DNA of 64,000 nucleotides from Methanobrevibacter boviskoreani JH1 (GTDB lineage Archaea > Methanobacteriota > Methanobacteria > Methanobacteriales > Methanobacteriaceae), in contig NZ_BAGX02000021.1 in NCBI RefSeq assembly GCF_000320505.1, forward strand, positions 25,701 through 89,700, given 5' to 3'. Positions within the stretch are counted from its first letter, which is position 1. Each line of letters begins with the position of its first letter. Made by a program: the position numbers and the translations under genes. This document shows, one piece after another, positions 1 through 8,646 of this stretch. The notes below the pieces were generated by a model that was given only the letters and a program-made list of their open reading frames with translations, did not search any database and was not told the origin of the DNA.

Positions 1-2
1 GC

Positions 3-1028
3 CAGGCAGGTTTAGAGTACCTTGAGGATTTGGCAACTGACAAGTCAGCAAAGGCAAGTATTCCGGCAACATTGAATCCTGCAGGTGTTGATCTGGAGCA
101 TTGGAAGGAGCTAGGTTTTTCAGAATTCTTTGCAGGAAAACAGAACGATATTGTAGATGCATATGGGAAACTTGGAATCACAACATTATGTACATGCACA
201 CCCTATCTCATTGGTAATGTTCCAAGGTTTGCCGAACATGTATCCTGGAGTGAGTCATCTGCTGTTGCATATGTAAACTCTGTTATAGGTGCCCGCACTA
301 ACCGTGAAGGTGGTCCAGGTGCTCTTGCAGCAGCCATTGTCGGAAAGACTCCCTTATATGGTTTCCACTTAGATGAAAACAGGAAGGCAAATCTTGTAGT
401 GAATGTGGAATCCGAGCTTAGTGGTGTTGACTTCGGTGCACTTGGTTATGCAGTGGGCCAGGTTGTAGGTGATGGGGTACCATACTTTAAGTTGCAAGAT
501 CAGAAGGTTAAGAATGAAAACCTCAAGGCATTAGGTGCAGCACTTGCATCATCAGGTGCGGTTGCGCTATACCAAGTAGAAAACATCACACCTGAATATA
601 AAAATATGGATATTGGAAATGCGGAAGAGACCATAACCATTACAAAAGAGGATATTGAGGATACAAAGGCAAAGCTTTCAACATCAAATGAGGTACCTGA
701 CCTTGTATGTTTAGGCTGTCCACACGCATCACTTGAGGAGATTAAGGATCTTGCAGCAATTGTGGAAGATAGGAAAATCAAGAACGAATTATGGATTTGC
801 ACATCTGTAAACATTAAAGCTGCAGCAGAAAGAATGGGATACCTACAAGCCATTGAGGAAGCTGGTGGACATATTGTATGTGATACATGTATGGTTGTAG
901 CACCAATTGAGGATTTAGGATATAAGGTCATCGGTGTAAACTCAGCTAAAGCAGCAAACTATGTTCCGAATATGAGTGGAATCGATGTTGTATATGATGA
1001 GGCTAAAAACCTAATTCAGTTTGAATAA
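3..1028 (+). CDS. Aconitase X large subunit / phosphomevalonate dehydratase, 5'-truncated by the window edge
   Basis: The frame is open to the first base of the window and reads ...[14 protein letters not shown] before the TTG at position 30, so the true start lies upstream and TTG is not the start. The protein matches the catalytic large subunit of aconitase X. In archaea this pairs with a small swivelling subunit to dehydrate mevalonate 5-phosphate to trans-anhydromevalonate 5-phosphate in the modified mevalonate (isoprenoid lipid) pathway. Cysteine motifs expected to hold the Fe-S cluster are visible: [15 protein letters not shown] and CDTCMVV. The run of Gly-rich active-site sequence ([12 protein letters not shown]) is intact. 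The small subunit is not visible in the window. cfbE follows after 114 bases. Family assignment is firm; the mevalonate role rests on family knowledge. Confidence 0.85.
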   Translation, partial: QAGLEYLEDLATDKSAKASIPATLNPAGVDLEHWKELGFSEFFAGKQNDIVDAYGKLGITTLCTCTPYLIGNVPRFAEHVSWSESSAVAYVNSVIGARTNREGGPGALAAAIVGKTPLYGFHLDENRKANLVVNVESELSGVDFGALGYAVGQVVGDGVPYFKLQDQKVKNENLKALGAALASSGAVALYQVENITPEYKNMDIGNAEETITITKEDIEDTKAKLSTSNEVPDLVCLGCPHASLEEIKDLAAIVEDRKIKNELWICTSVNIKAAAERMGYLQAIEEAGGHIVCDTCMVVAPIEDLGYKVIGVNSAKAANYVPNMSGIDVVYDEAKNLIQFE

Positions 1029-1142
1029 TTTATATTTAAAGTTATAATTAATTCATTAAACACTTGAGTAGATACACTCAAATTAGCTATTAAAGATATA
1101 AACATTGAAGATATTAATATTAAATAAAACTAGAGGATTATC

Positions 1143-2603
1143 ATGAATTATAAGATTATAGGTGGAGGAAATGCAGGAAGACCTGTTGCAAGATTATTGA
1201 ACTACTTAGGCCACCATGTGGAGGTAACAGATCCAAAGAAACTTGAGGACTTCCATCCGGATTTCAAGGCAAGACTGTTGCAGATGGAGAAGGAAGGTGT
1301 AATACTTGATTTGGGAAATCCCGAACCGGATTTTACAGATATCGACTATGTATATATGGCACCTACACTTCCAAAAACATCATATGCATATAAAAAGGTA
1401 GAGGAATTGAACCTTAAGGTTATAACCAATGAAATGGTATCAGACATTTTAAACGAGGCCATTACACTTGATATTATAGGTATTACAGGTACAATGGGTA
1501 AAACCACCACTACCTATATTACAACAAGTATATTTGAGGCTGCAGGATACAAGGTATGGTCATGTTCATCCCTAAACCAAAACCTTGTAAGTGAGGTTAT
1601 TGTGGACGGAATCGTAAATGGCAAGAATGAGGAATGTGATATCTGTGTATTTGAACTTCCACATGGAACTGCAGGCCTATTTCCAAAAATCAATGTAAAG
1701 GTTGGACTGTTCCTAAACATCCACGAAGATCATCTATCGGAATTTGGAGGTTCTATGGAAAGATACATCCAAAGGAAGATGTTTATTGTAAGAAACTCCG
1801 AAACCTTAATCGCAAGTAACCACCTAAAGGATTTAATAGAGGAGAGATCCGATAGGGCCGACACATTATATTATGGATGGGAGAATCCTGAATGGGATAC
1901 CTCTTTCTGTAACTTTGTTGGAATTGGAACCAAGGGTAATATTGAAATCAAGTACGATGCGGATGATTTAAAAACAGGTGTTGGAAGTATCCATGGGGAC
2001 TTTAAAGGACCGTTTCAAATGAAAAGCTATTTCTATGAAAATGCAACAGGGGCAGCCGCCGCAGCACTTACATATGGGGTAGATGAGGAACCTATTATTG
2101 ACGCCTTATCTAAGTTTAAAGGTCTTGAAGTCCATATGGAAAATATTGGAAAGTATAATGGACGTGAGGTCATACTTGATTCAGCGTTTCTAACTGAGGG
2201 TATGAGACTTACTATGGAATACTTTAAGGACGATGAGGTAACCCTTCTTCTTGATAACTTTGATACAACAACTGAAAGGGATAAGAAAGAAGTAGGTGAG
2301 CTCTGTGGTGACTTTGTAAATGTTATAGTTGCAACAGGTTTCAATGAGGTCAGACAAAGAATCGAGATGGATGCAGCACAGGAAATACTTGATGGTGCAG
2401 AAGGTAAAAAGGCGAAAGGCGTTCTTGCAGGTACAATGGAAGAGGGCGCTAAGCTTTGTATTAAATATTCAAAGCCTGGTGATATAATTCTACATATCGG
2501 CCCTGTAATAATGCATGATAGGCCCCGTATCGTATCCAGTATTAAGAAAGGCCTTAAAGAAGGCTGCCTTGAATATGAGGGTAAATTTGAATATGAGGAC
2601 TAA
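1143..2603 (+). CDS. cfbE: Coenzyme F430 synthetase CfbE (Mur-ligase-like)
   Basis: A 486-residue Mur-ligase homologue. It has an N-terminal Rossmann-like stretch (KIIGGGNAGRPVARLL, residues 4-19), a central ATPase P-loop GITGTMGKTT at residues 113-122, the NIHEDHLSEFG motif of Mur ligases, and a C-terminal ligase domain. In methanogens this family performs the last step of F430 synthesis, the ATP-dependent activation and ring closure of seco-F430-acid; F430 is the nickel cofactor of methyl-coenzyme M reductase. The ATG is preceded by GAGGAT, a reasonable ribosome binding site. A second F430 gene, cfbD, lies at about 61.6 kb, so the pathway is dispersed. The alternative label is a generic MurD-like ligase, but length and position of motifs favour CfbE. 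Confidence 0.85.
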   Translation: MNYKIIGGGNAGRPVARLLNYLGHHVEVTDPKKLEDFHPDFKARLLQMEKEGVILDLGNPEPDFTDIDYVYMAPTLPKTSYAYKKVEELNLKVITNEMVSDILNEAITLDIIGITGTMGKTTTTYITTSIFEAAGYKVWSCSSLNQNLVSEVIVDGIVNGKNEECDICVFELPHGTAGLFPKINVKVGLFLNIHEDHLSEFGGSMERYIQRKMFIVRNSETLIASNHLKDLIEERSDRADTLYYGWENPEWDTSFCNFVGIGTKGNIEIKYDADDLKTGVGSIHGDFKGPFQMKSYFYENATGAAAAALTYGVDEEPIIDALSKFKGLEVHMENIGKYNGREVILDSAFLTEGMRLTMEYFKDDEVTLLLDNFDTTTERDKKEVGELCGDFVNVIVATGFNEVRQRIEMDAAQEILDGAEGKKAKGVLAGTMEEGAKLCIKYSKPGDIILHIGPVIMHDRPRIVSSIKKGLKEGCLEYEGKFEYED

Positions 2604-2929
2604 TCTTAAATTTTTTTTTATTTTCATTTTTGTAAACTATTTTGAATTTCAAGTTAATCCTATTTTTCTATTTTTATAATCTACTTTTTGAACTTGGGGT
2701 TGTGATTTTATTTTTTCTATCTTTATAGGTTAAGTATTGAATCTGATGTTTAATTTTGTTTTTCTACTTTTATAATCTAAATCTTGATTTGAATCGTGAT
2801 TTTATATCTTTATTTTCATTTTGTAAAAAATAGTTGGAATTGAAAATTAAATGGTATAATTAAGTTTAGAATAAGCATACACTTTCAAATCAAATAAAAT
2901 TAGATAAAAAAATTAAGTTATTTAAATAA
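2604..2929. other. Intergenic region between convergent genes, T-rich
   Basis: No gene is visible. The plus strand downstream of cfbE holds several runs of T and repeated short motifs of the type TTTTCTATTTTTATAATCTA (about 2666-2685, again near 2760-2780). Oligo-T tracts of this kind act as transcription terminators in archaea, so the stretch probably ends the cfbE transcript. Confidence 0.5.
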
Positions 2930-2995
2930 AAAGAGATTTAAGATTTTAATATCTGATAAAAATTAAAATAAATCTATGAATCTTAAAATCTCTTT
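2930..2995 (-). terminator. Hairpin just downstream of the flavin reductase gene
   Basis: AAAGAGATTTAAGATT at 2930-2945 is complementary to AATCTTAAAATCTCTTT at 2979-2995 apart from one bulged base, giving a stem of about 16 bp with a 33-base loop. It begins 7 bases beyond the stop of the minus-strand flavin reductase gene, so a terminator or 3'-end stabilising structure is likely. Both convergent genes could use it. Confidence 0.5.
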
Positions 2996-3001
2996 AAAAA
3001 A

Positions 3002-3487
3002 TTATAGCAAATCTATTCTATCCCATTGAATTATGCCATCTTCAAGATACTCCTCATCACAGTGTACCTTCTCTACTTTGGCAATGAATAATTCATGGGT
3101 ACCATCTTCTGGCTTTACAGAGGTAACAACGGTGCATTCGAAGTTAACAGGACAATCTGTTAAGATAGGTGCATCTACAATGTCACCATCGACAGTATTG
3201 ATCTCTGCTAGTTTGTCCTCATCTCTACCAGATACGGTACCTAGGTAATTAAACTCATCAGCAAAGTCCTTTCCAGGTATGTTGACTACAAATTTGCCTG
3301 TATCCTTTATCATATCATAGGAATATCTGGTAGGTACAATACCGACCATAACCATTGATGGTTCTAAACTTGCATTGGATGCAAATCCTACTACCAGTGC
3401 ATTATCCTTTCCATCCTTACGGCAGGATACAATTGTGTTAGGCTTTGGTTCAATTCTTGATTTATCAATTATAGCGTCTTTTTTCAT
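3002..3487 (-). CDS. Flavin reductase family (flavoredoxin-like) protein
   Basis: About 161 residues with the split-barrel FMN-binding fold typical of flavoredoxins and DIM6/NTAB flavin reductases: an N-terminal PNTIVSCR strand, ALVVGFASNASLEPSMVMVGI, then TGKFVVNIPGKDFADEFNYLGTVSGRDEDK. Proteins of this family bind FMN and pass electrons in the cytoplasm; the partner cannot be read from sequence. The ATG at 3502 is rejected as the start because it contains the ribosome binding site: GGAGG sits 8 or so bases before the ATG at 3487 (MKKDAIIDKS). The gene is monocistronic and convergent with cfbE. Confidence 0.8.
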   Translation of the reverse strand: MKKDAIIDKSRIEPKPNTIVSCRKDGKDNALVVGFASNASLEPSMVMVGIVPTRYSYDMIKDTGKFVVNIPGKDFADEFNYLGTVSGRDEDKLAEINTVDGDIVDAPILTDCPVNFECTVVTSVKPEDGTHELFIAKVEKVHCDEEYLEDGIIQWDRIDLL

Positions 3488-4093
3488 ATGAACTTCCTCC
3501 ATTATTTGAATATTTCATTTTATTTATAATAAGTTTATTTTTTTGGTATGCGTTTTAAGTCATTAAAGTATAATCCATTATAATGTCCTTCTTAATTTCT
3601 TTCATGAAAATTATAGGTTGTATAAGTATTTACCTTATAAAAACTATTTATTGTTGTTAACGATACTTTAATGGTGTTGTATACATTATATAAACAAATA
3701 TTGCATTTTTTATTCTGTTTAATACTTTAAAATTGTTTTATACATTGTGAACAATCATTGGTTCTGGAGTTTATCTCTATTTAGACAAGACTTTAATTAA
3801 ATACTAAGTTCCATATTCCTCACTTTCTAAACTATGAACATGCTTTTATTAATCGATATTTTTTTAGCTATTTTTATAATTTAACGGTTTAATTTCTAAT
3901 TTTGTATAATTCCCTCTATTGCATTTTATATGTAAAATCAAGTAAAATCCTTTGAAAATTAAATAAACAATTTTATATTTAAGTTTCTATAAAGTTAAGA
4001 TTAATTATAAAACTAGTTTAAATAAATATTGTTAATTTGAATAATAGGATTTAACAATTAAATTCTTTAATCTATTAAGGGAAGTAGATAAAG
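3488..4093. other. Long AT-rich intergenic region with an imperfect direct repeat
   Basis: No coding frame is supported. It separates divergent genes and so holds two promoters. Two imperfect copies of a 40-base sequence occur at about 3662-3703 and 3720-3760, sharing TACTTTAA, TATACATT and AACAA blocks. The upstream copy includes ATTATATAAAC, which could be a TATA box. Nothing else is recognisable. Confidence 0.4.
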
Positions 4094-4600
4094 ATGCGAA
4101 GATGTCCGAATTGTGGAAGTGATGTAAAGCAAGGTAATTTCTGTACTGTCTGTGGTTCAGAATTGCCTCCTGAAGAGGAAACAAACAATATAGCCCATAC
4201 TCAAAGCATGGATTCAGGTAAGGGCTATCAATCCAATCAGAATATAAATACGGAATTTAACAACCAATCAGCAAATCAGAACACCCGGACCCCAATCAGG
4301 AATTATGGCAATGGTTATAATCAGGTAACTAAACATAAAAATGTAGCGATTGCCGTTATATTATCATTATTTATTGTTGGTTTAGGTCATGTATACTTAG
4401 GCTTAGGTAAGAAAGGACTTAAGATCTTTGTTATCCAAATAATATTCGGAATTTTAACCCTTATTTTCATTGGATATATACTTGCATTTATATGGGCAAT
4501 CTATGCTATTGTTGATGCATATGAATGTACTAAGGCTATTAACGAGGGAACTTATGTTGAAGAGTCCCTTGACTTTAGAAACTTAATTTGGTGGAACTAA
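4094..4600 (+). CDS. Zinc-ribbon plus TM2-domain membrane protein
   Basis: 168 residues. The N-terminus is a zinc ribbon (CPNCGSDVKQGNFCTVCGSEL, Cys-X2-Cys...Cys-X2-Cys, residues 4-24). An Asn/Gln-rich linker of about 60 residues follows, then a TM2 domain with two membrane helices: VAIAVILSLFIVGLGHVYLG, containing the G-hydrophobic-GHxYLG turn, and a second helix ending FIWAIYAIVDAY. The tail DFRNLIWWN is shared with the paralogue at 7937 and the decayed copy at 7397. Function is unknown; TM2 proteins with zinc ribbons are common in methanogens. The ATG follows GGGAAG. Confidence 0.7.
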   Translation: MRRCPNCGSDVKQGNFCTVCGSELPPEEETNNIAHTQSMDSGKGYQSNQNINTEFNNQSANQNTRTPIRNYGNGYNQVTKHKNVAIAVILSLFIVGLGHVYLGLGKKGLKIFVIQIIFGILTLIFIGYILAFIWAIYAIVDAYECTKAINEGTYVEESLDFRNLIWWN

Positions 4601-5124
4601 TTTCCATTGAATTATATTTTTTAATAGTTTTTTCATTTGATTATTTTTAGCTATTTTTTTTATTTAGTTGTTTTAGCTCTTATTTTACTTTTTTAATTAT
4701 TTTTAGCTATTATCTATTGTTTTTGTTTTTGCTATTTTTATATTCCTTTTTTAATTATGATTTTTAACTTTTGGATGTGTTTTTCTAAATATTTTCATAA
4801 TATAAAGAATCTAATTTTTATAAAATCATTGTTTTTATCTTGGTTTATCTACATTTACTATTGTATATAGGAATGAAAAATTAGTACATCTATTAAAATG
4901 ATATATTATCTCTTTTTAAATTGAATAAACAATTTTATATTATAAATAATCAGTCTTGGTTTTAATTATACTGTAGGATTAGGTGCTTCTATAATTTAAT
5001 CATCAATATTTAAAACAACTTTATAATCAGTAAATGCTTTAAGAATCGTCTTTATAAAAATAGTTAAAATAAGTTGTTTTAGGTTTGAAGTTGAAAAGGA
5101 AATGGAAATGTATCCAAGATACAT
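4601..5124. other. T-rich intergenic region between convergent genes
   Basis: No gene is visible. The first 150 bases carry repeated TTTTTAGCTATT motifs and T runs on the plus strand (terminator-like for the TM2 gene). The rest is AT-rich with no clear structure. Confidence 0.4.
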
Positions 5125-5487
5125 TCACTGTTTATTCTTCTCTTCCTTTTCAATATACTGTTTTCCCTGATATAGTGTCATGATTATTATACCGAAGACT
5201 ACAAGTATAATCATCTGAGCTATTATGGAATTATTTAATGAGTTGGTATATGCAGTAAGGATCAGACTTCCAATAATCTGAACAGCAAAGTATAATGCTA
5301 GAAATACCTGAAGCGGTGCACTGTTGAAGTCTAGTCCAATATATTCGTTTACAACTAAGACGATTACAGTTGATATTGCCGTAAAGACCAGTGCAACTAT
5401 AAACATGTTACCTGGTCCAAAGCTTAGATATCCACATACGGCATATAGAGCAAATATGATCAAATATATTAAATCTTCCATATTCAT
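5125..5487 (-). CDS. Small polytopic membrane protein, unknown function
   Basis: 120 residues, almost entirely hydrophobic with four predicted membrane helices: LIYLIIFALYAVCGYLSF, MFIVALVFTAISTVIVLVV, LQVFLALYFAVQIIGSLILTAY, and QMIILVVFGIIIMTLY. The C-terminus is a short charged tail (IEKEEKNK). GGGGGA lies 8 bases before the ATG. It is 22 bases downstream of the SPFH gene and probably co-transcribed with it, so the two may act together at the membrane. I do not recognise the family. Confidence 0.6.
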   Translation of the reverse strand: MNMEDLIYLIIFALYAVCGYLSFGPGNMFIVALVFTAISTVIVLVVNEYIGLDFNSAPLQVFLALYFAVQIIGSLILTAYTNSLNNSIIAQMIILVVFGIIIMTLYQGKQYIEKEEKNKQ

Positions 5488-5509
5488 AATAAAGTCCCCC
5501 TATTTAGAT

Positions 5510-6679
5510 CTATTCTACTTTTGTACCACATCTTGAACAGAATTTGTCCCCTTCATCAAGGATATTGCCACATTTCTTACATTTTTTCTCTTTTTCTACC
5601 TTGGCTCCACAGTTGGAACAGAATAATGCTCCCTCTTTTAAAGGTTTTCCACATTCCTTACAGAAACCATATTCTCCTTCTTTCATTGTAGTAGTAGCTT
5701 CTCCAGATCCACCATTGTTGTTCTGGTTAGAGTTAGTTCCATTATTGTTGTCATTTGTATTATTGCCGTTGTTGTTCTGATTGGAGTTAAAGTTTTGAGA
5801 TTTACCACTAAAGGTTGAATTGATGTTTTCCCCAACATTGTCCTTTAACATCTCACCGAATGCAAGTGCAAGTGGAATACCTGTAATCATACCATTCATG
5901 TTGGAGGCCATTCCCTCATTGGAAGCATACCTTTTTGAGATATCAGCTAGTTGTTCATCAGCCCAATTGAATCCAAGTGTACCATATTCCATTTTCTTGT
6001 TAAGCACATTTTCAAGTTTCTCAGTATCCTCTTTTGGAATAATCACATTGGTAATATAGAAGTTGATTAAATCGATACCATATTGTTCAAAGTCTCCAGT
6101 TAGACGATCCTGAATCGCTTTTGAAATCTCGTCTAGGTGTGCGGTTACATTGAAATAGCTTACCTCCTCCATAAGCTTTGCAAGATAGGTCTTAATTCTT
6201 GTAACCATCTTGTTTCTAAAGTATACCTTCAGTTTATCAACATCAACATCGTCCTGGGTTCCAACTACCTCGACCAAAAATTTCATGTCATCCTTGACCT
6301 TGATTTCCATTGAACCTGATGCACCAACACTGATTGGTATGTTGAACTGGGCATCCAATATCGGAAAACGACTACTGGTTCCCCACTCAACATTCAATGC
6401 AGTTGCCTTATTTATGAAGTATAATTCGCAGTGAAATGGACTTACTCCGCCTGTTGGAATATTAATAAAATTGTTCAATATTGGAAGGTTTTCAGATGTA
6501 AGTTCATATTTACCTGGTCCAAAGATATCGGCTATTTTACCATCTTTAAAGAATGCGGCTGTTTGTGATTGATGTACAATTAGCTGGCTTTTGGTGTTAA
6601 AGTCTTCGTATGGATATTTCCACACTAAATGTTTATCATCACCCTCATATTTCGCTACCTTAAATAAATCTATTGCCAT
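5510..6679 (-). CDS. SPFH-domain (virion core protein-like) protein with C-terminal zinc ribbons
   Basis: 389 residues. Residues 1 to about 270 resemble the YdjI/virion-core-protein branch of the SPFH superfamily (WKYPYEDFNTKSQLIVHQSQ; GKIADIFGPGKYEL; a long amphipathic helix around VVIP/NVIIPKEDTEKLENVLNKKM). A low-complexity Asn/Gly linker follows at about 292-330. Two tandem zinc ribbons end the protein (CKECGKPLKEGALFCSNCG and CKKCGNILDEGDKFCSRCG). SPFH proteins scaffold membrane microdomains or bind client proteins. AGGTGAT is placed correctly before the ATG. It heads a two-gene unit with the small membrane protein downstream. Confidence 0.75.
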   Translation of the reverse strand: MAIDLFKVAKYEGDDKHLVWKYPYEDFNTKSQLIVHQSQTAAFFKDGKIADIFGPGKYELTSENLPILNNFINIPTGGVSPFHCELYFINKATALNVEWGTSSRFPILDAQFNIPISVGASGSMEIKVKDDMKFLVEVVGTQDDVDVDKLKVYFRNKMVTRIKTYLAKLMEEVSYFNVTAHLDEISKAIQDRLTGDFEQYGIDLINFYITNVIIPKEDTEKLENVLNKKMEYGTLGFNWADEQLADISKRYASNEGMASNMNGMITGIPLALAFGEMLKDNVGENINSTFSGKSQNFNSNQNNNGNNTNDNNNGTNSNQNNNGGSGEATTTMKEGEYGFCKECGKPLKEGALFCSNCGAKVEKEKKCKKCGNILDEGDKFCSRCGTKVE

Positions 6680-6802
6680 TTTATCACCTAATAAATCTTA
6701 AAAACTTTAGTTCCACGGTTTTTACAGTAAAAACCAGATTCAATATTTATTTATTATAAGTATTTTCATTAATCGCTCCCTTTCTAATAATTAATATTAA
6801 AT

Positions 6803-7126
6803 TTAAAGGGCACTAATAATTGCTATTATTACACAAAATATAATTATTCCTAAACAACACGCTGCTGCAACTGCATCATCTGAATCGGTGTTAGCAGTGT
6901 TCTGTTGCTTTTGTTGTTGCGGTATGGTCTTTGGTGCTTGTTGTGGTTGTGGATTTGTATTAATATTTTGAACTGGTTCTTGTTTTCGAACTATTCTATA
7001 ACTTGTTCCACAGGATTGGCAGACATATTCATCTCCTTCGACTTTAAAACTTTGACTTCCACAGTTTTCACAGGTAAAACCAGGTCCAATTTCATCTTCT
7101 ACAATCTTATAAGAGCCGTCGCTCAT
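6803..7126 (-). CDS. Zinc-ribbon protein with a C-terminal membrane anchor
   Basis: 107 residues: an N-terminal zinc ribbon CENCGSQSFKVEGDEYVCQSCG (about residues 19-40), a Pro/Gln-rich linker (PQPQQAPKTIPQQQKQQ), and one C-terminal helix (AAACCLGIIIFCVIIAIISAL) that would anchor the ribbon on the cytoplasmic face. The ATG is preceded by AGGTGTAGG. The architecture resembles its TM2 and SPFH neighbours (zinc ribbon, low-complexity linker, membrane segment), suggesting a local family of ribbon-bearing membrane proteins. Function unknown. Confidence 0.6.
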   Translation of the reverse strand: MSDGSYKIVEDEIGPGFTCENCGSQSFKVEGDEYVCQSCGTSYRIVRKQEPVQNINTNPQPQQAPKTIPQQQKQQNTANTDSDDAVAAACCLGIIIFCVIIAIISAL

Positions 7127-7396
7127 TTACCTACACCTTTGTTATTTGATATGGGGGATTCTACTTAAAAAATAGTCAATTGGTAATCATTTTTTTCATT
7201 GTCTTTATAGAAATTGATTATATACTTAAAAATAGTCCCCCTTAACTATTGGATATATTTATAATATTTTGATTATAAATTTTTTGATTTAATAATCTAT
7301 CTGGAAATTTTTTGAAGAATGTTAGTCATAAATTCTAGTTTTAATATAAACATACATAATTCATTTTTGAAATTCACTATTCTATAGGGTTATGTA

Positions 7397-7835
7397 ATGG
7401 TTCAATGTCCTAATTGTAGATGGGAAAATCATGATGGTGGGAAATACTGTCATGCATCGGTTCACTTCCAGGGAAGGTAAAACTATTGGGATAGATAATC
7501 CTTATGGTGGGAAAATAAATGTAATGTCCTCTAAAAAACCTGGAAAACAATATATCGAGATAGAACCAGTTTTACTTTCATTTTTTATCTCAGGTAGGTC
7601 GACTTTGTCCTGGTTTTCCAAAGAAAGTTTATGTTCAAATTAAAATCTATGTGGGATACTGGTTCTAATTTTGGTTTTACATCTTACGGTACCATTAATG
7701 ATCTTTTTAATTTCTGCATTTGTTTTTATATGGCGGCTTCAAGTATTAATGGATGCATATGCTACTGCAAGAGCTTTAAACGAGGGTATGGAAGTAGAAG
7801 ATAAACTTGACTTTCATAATCTAGATTGGTGGTAG
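7397..7835 (+). pseudogene. Decayed zinc-ribbon/TM2 protein gene
   Basis: Beginning at ATG 7397 the frame reads MVQCPNCRWENHDGGKYC, clearly homologous to MVKCPNCGCENPDGNYC of the intact gene 100 bases downstream, but it stops after 27 codons and lacks the second cysteine pair. The far end (about 7749-7835) reads MDAYATARALNEGMEVEDKLDFHNLDWW and stop, matching the C-terminus of both intact paralogues. The middle is out of frame and carries unrelated open frames only. This is a third, inactivated copy of the family. Homology at both ends is direct from the sequence. Confidence 0.75.
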
Positions 7836-7936
7836 GAATATTTCACCTTTTAATCTATTTAAAAAATTTAAATTATACTTCCAATAAAGTAGTATATAGT
7901 AACTTTTAAAAATGTTTTAGGCAGGTGTTATGTAAA

Positions 7937-8413
7937 ATGGTTAAATGTCCAAACTGCGGATGTGAAAATCCAGACGGTAATTATTGCCGCGCATGTGGCA
8001 CAAAGTTGGCTGCAGATAGGATAATTGTTTTTAATAATCAGAATAATAAGGATATGATAGATAAATTTAATAGTCAAAATAACGGGGATAAAATAGATAG
8101 TATTCCTACAAGCTATCATAAGAGGGGTTTAGCTGTTTTTCTTTCAGTGATATTATCAGGTTTAGGCCAGATATACTTAGGTCTTGGAAAGAAAGGATTT
8201 TTCATGTTGATTATTCAGGTGATATTGCTTTTTATATTCAATAATCTTATTTCTTTAGAATATATCACACTATCACGTATTTGTATGTTGGTATGCTTTA
8301 TTTGGTGGGTCTATTGTATTGCCGATGTGGTCAAATCTACAGACATGTTAAATAAAGGTGAGAAAGTAGAAGATAAGCTTGATTTTCGTAATTTGTTCTG
8401 GTGGACTGATTAA
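7937..8413 (+). CDS. Zinc-ribbon plus TM2-domain membrane protein (paralogue)
   Basis: 158 residues from the ATG at 7937; the GTG at 7925 overlaps the ribosome binding site AGGCAGGTG and is less likely. A zinc ribbon CPNCGCENPDGNYCRACGTKL opens the protein, a short Asn-rich linker follows, then a TM2 domain (LAVFLSVILSGLGQIYLGLG) with a second helix region and the conserved tail KLDFRNLFWW. It is a paralogue of the gene at 4094 and lies directly after the decayed copy at 7397, consistent with tandem duplication. Function unknown. Confidence 0.7.
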   Translation: MVKCPNCGCENPDGNYCRACGTKLAADRIIVFNNQNNKDMIDKFNSQNNGDKIDSIPTSYHKRGLAVFLSVILSGLGQIYLGLGKKGFFMLIIQVILLFIFNNLISLEYITLSRICMLVCFIWWVYCIADVVKSTDMLNKGEKVEDKLDFRNLFWWTD

Positions 8414-8646
8414 CTTAAAACTTTATTTTTATTTTTTTTAGAATTAATCAAAATACAAAAATTTAACAAATGAATATTCAGTACAAAATTAAATATTTTA
8501 AGCAGCATTTCAAGTTAAAAATCGGGTTTTCATAAAATCCTTTTTTTTAGGTTTGGCTATTTATATGTAATGAATATTAATTTTATATAATCATATTTTC
8601 GAGGTGGATAATTATTTTTAATCATGGAAAAACTATAGTTCTATTA

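Noticed and set aside
7431..7643. A 70-codon open frame within the decayed TM2 gene
   Set aside because: It lies in another frame of the pseudogene, resembles no protein, and the zinc-ribbon and tail homology runs in the other frames.
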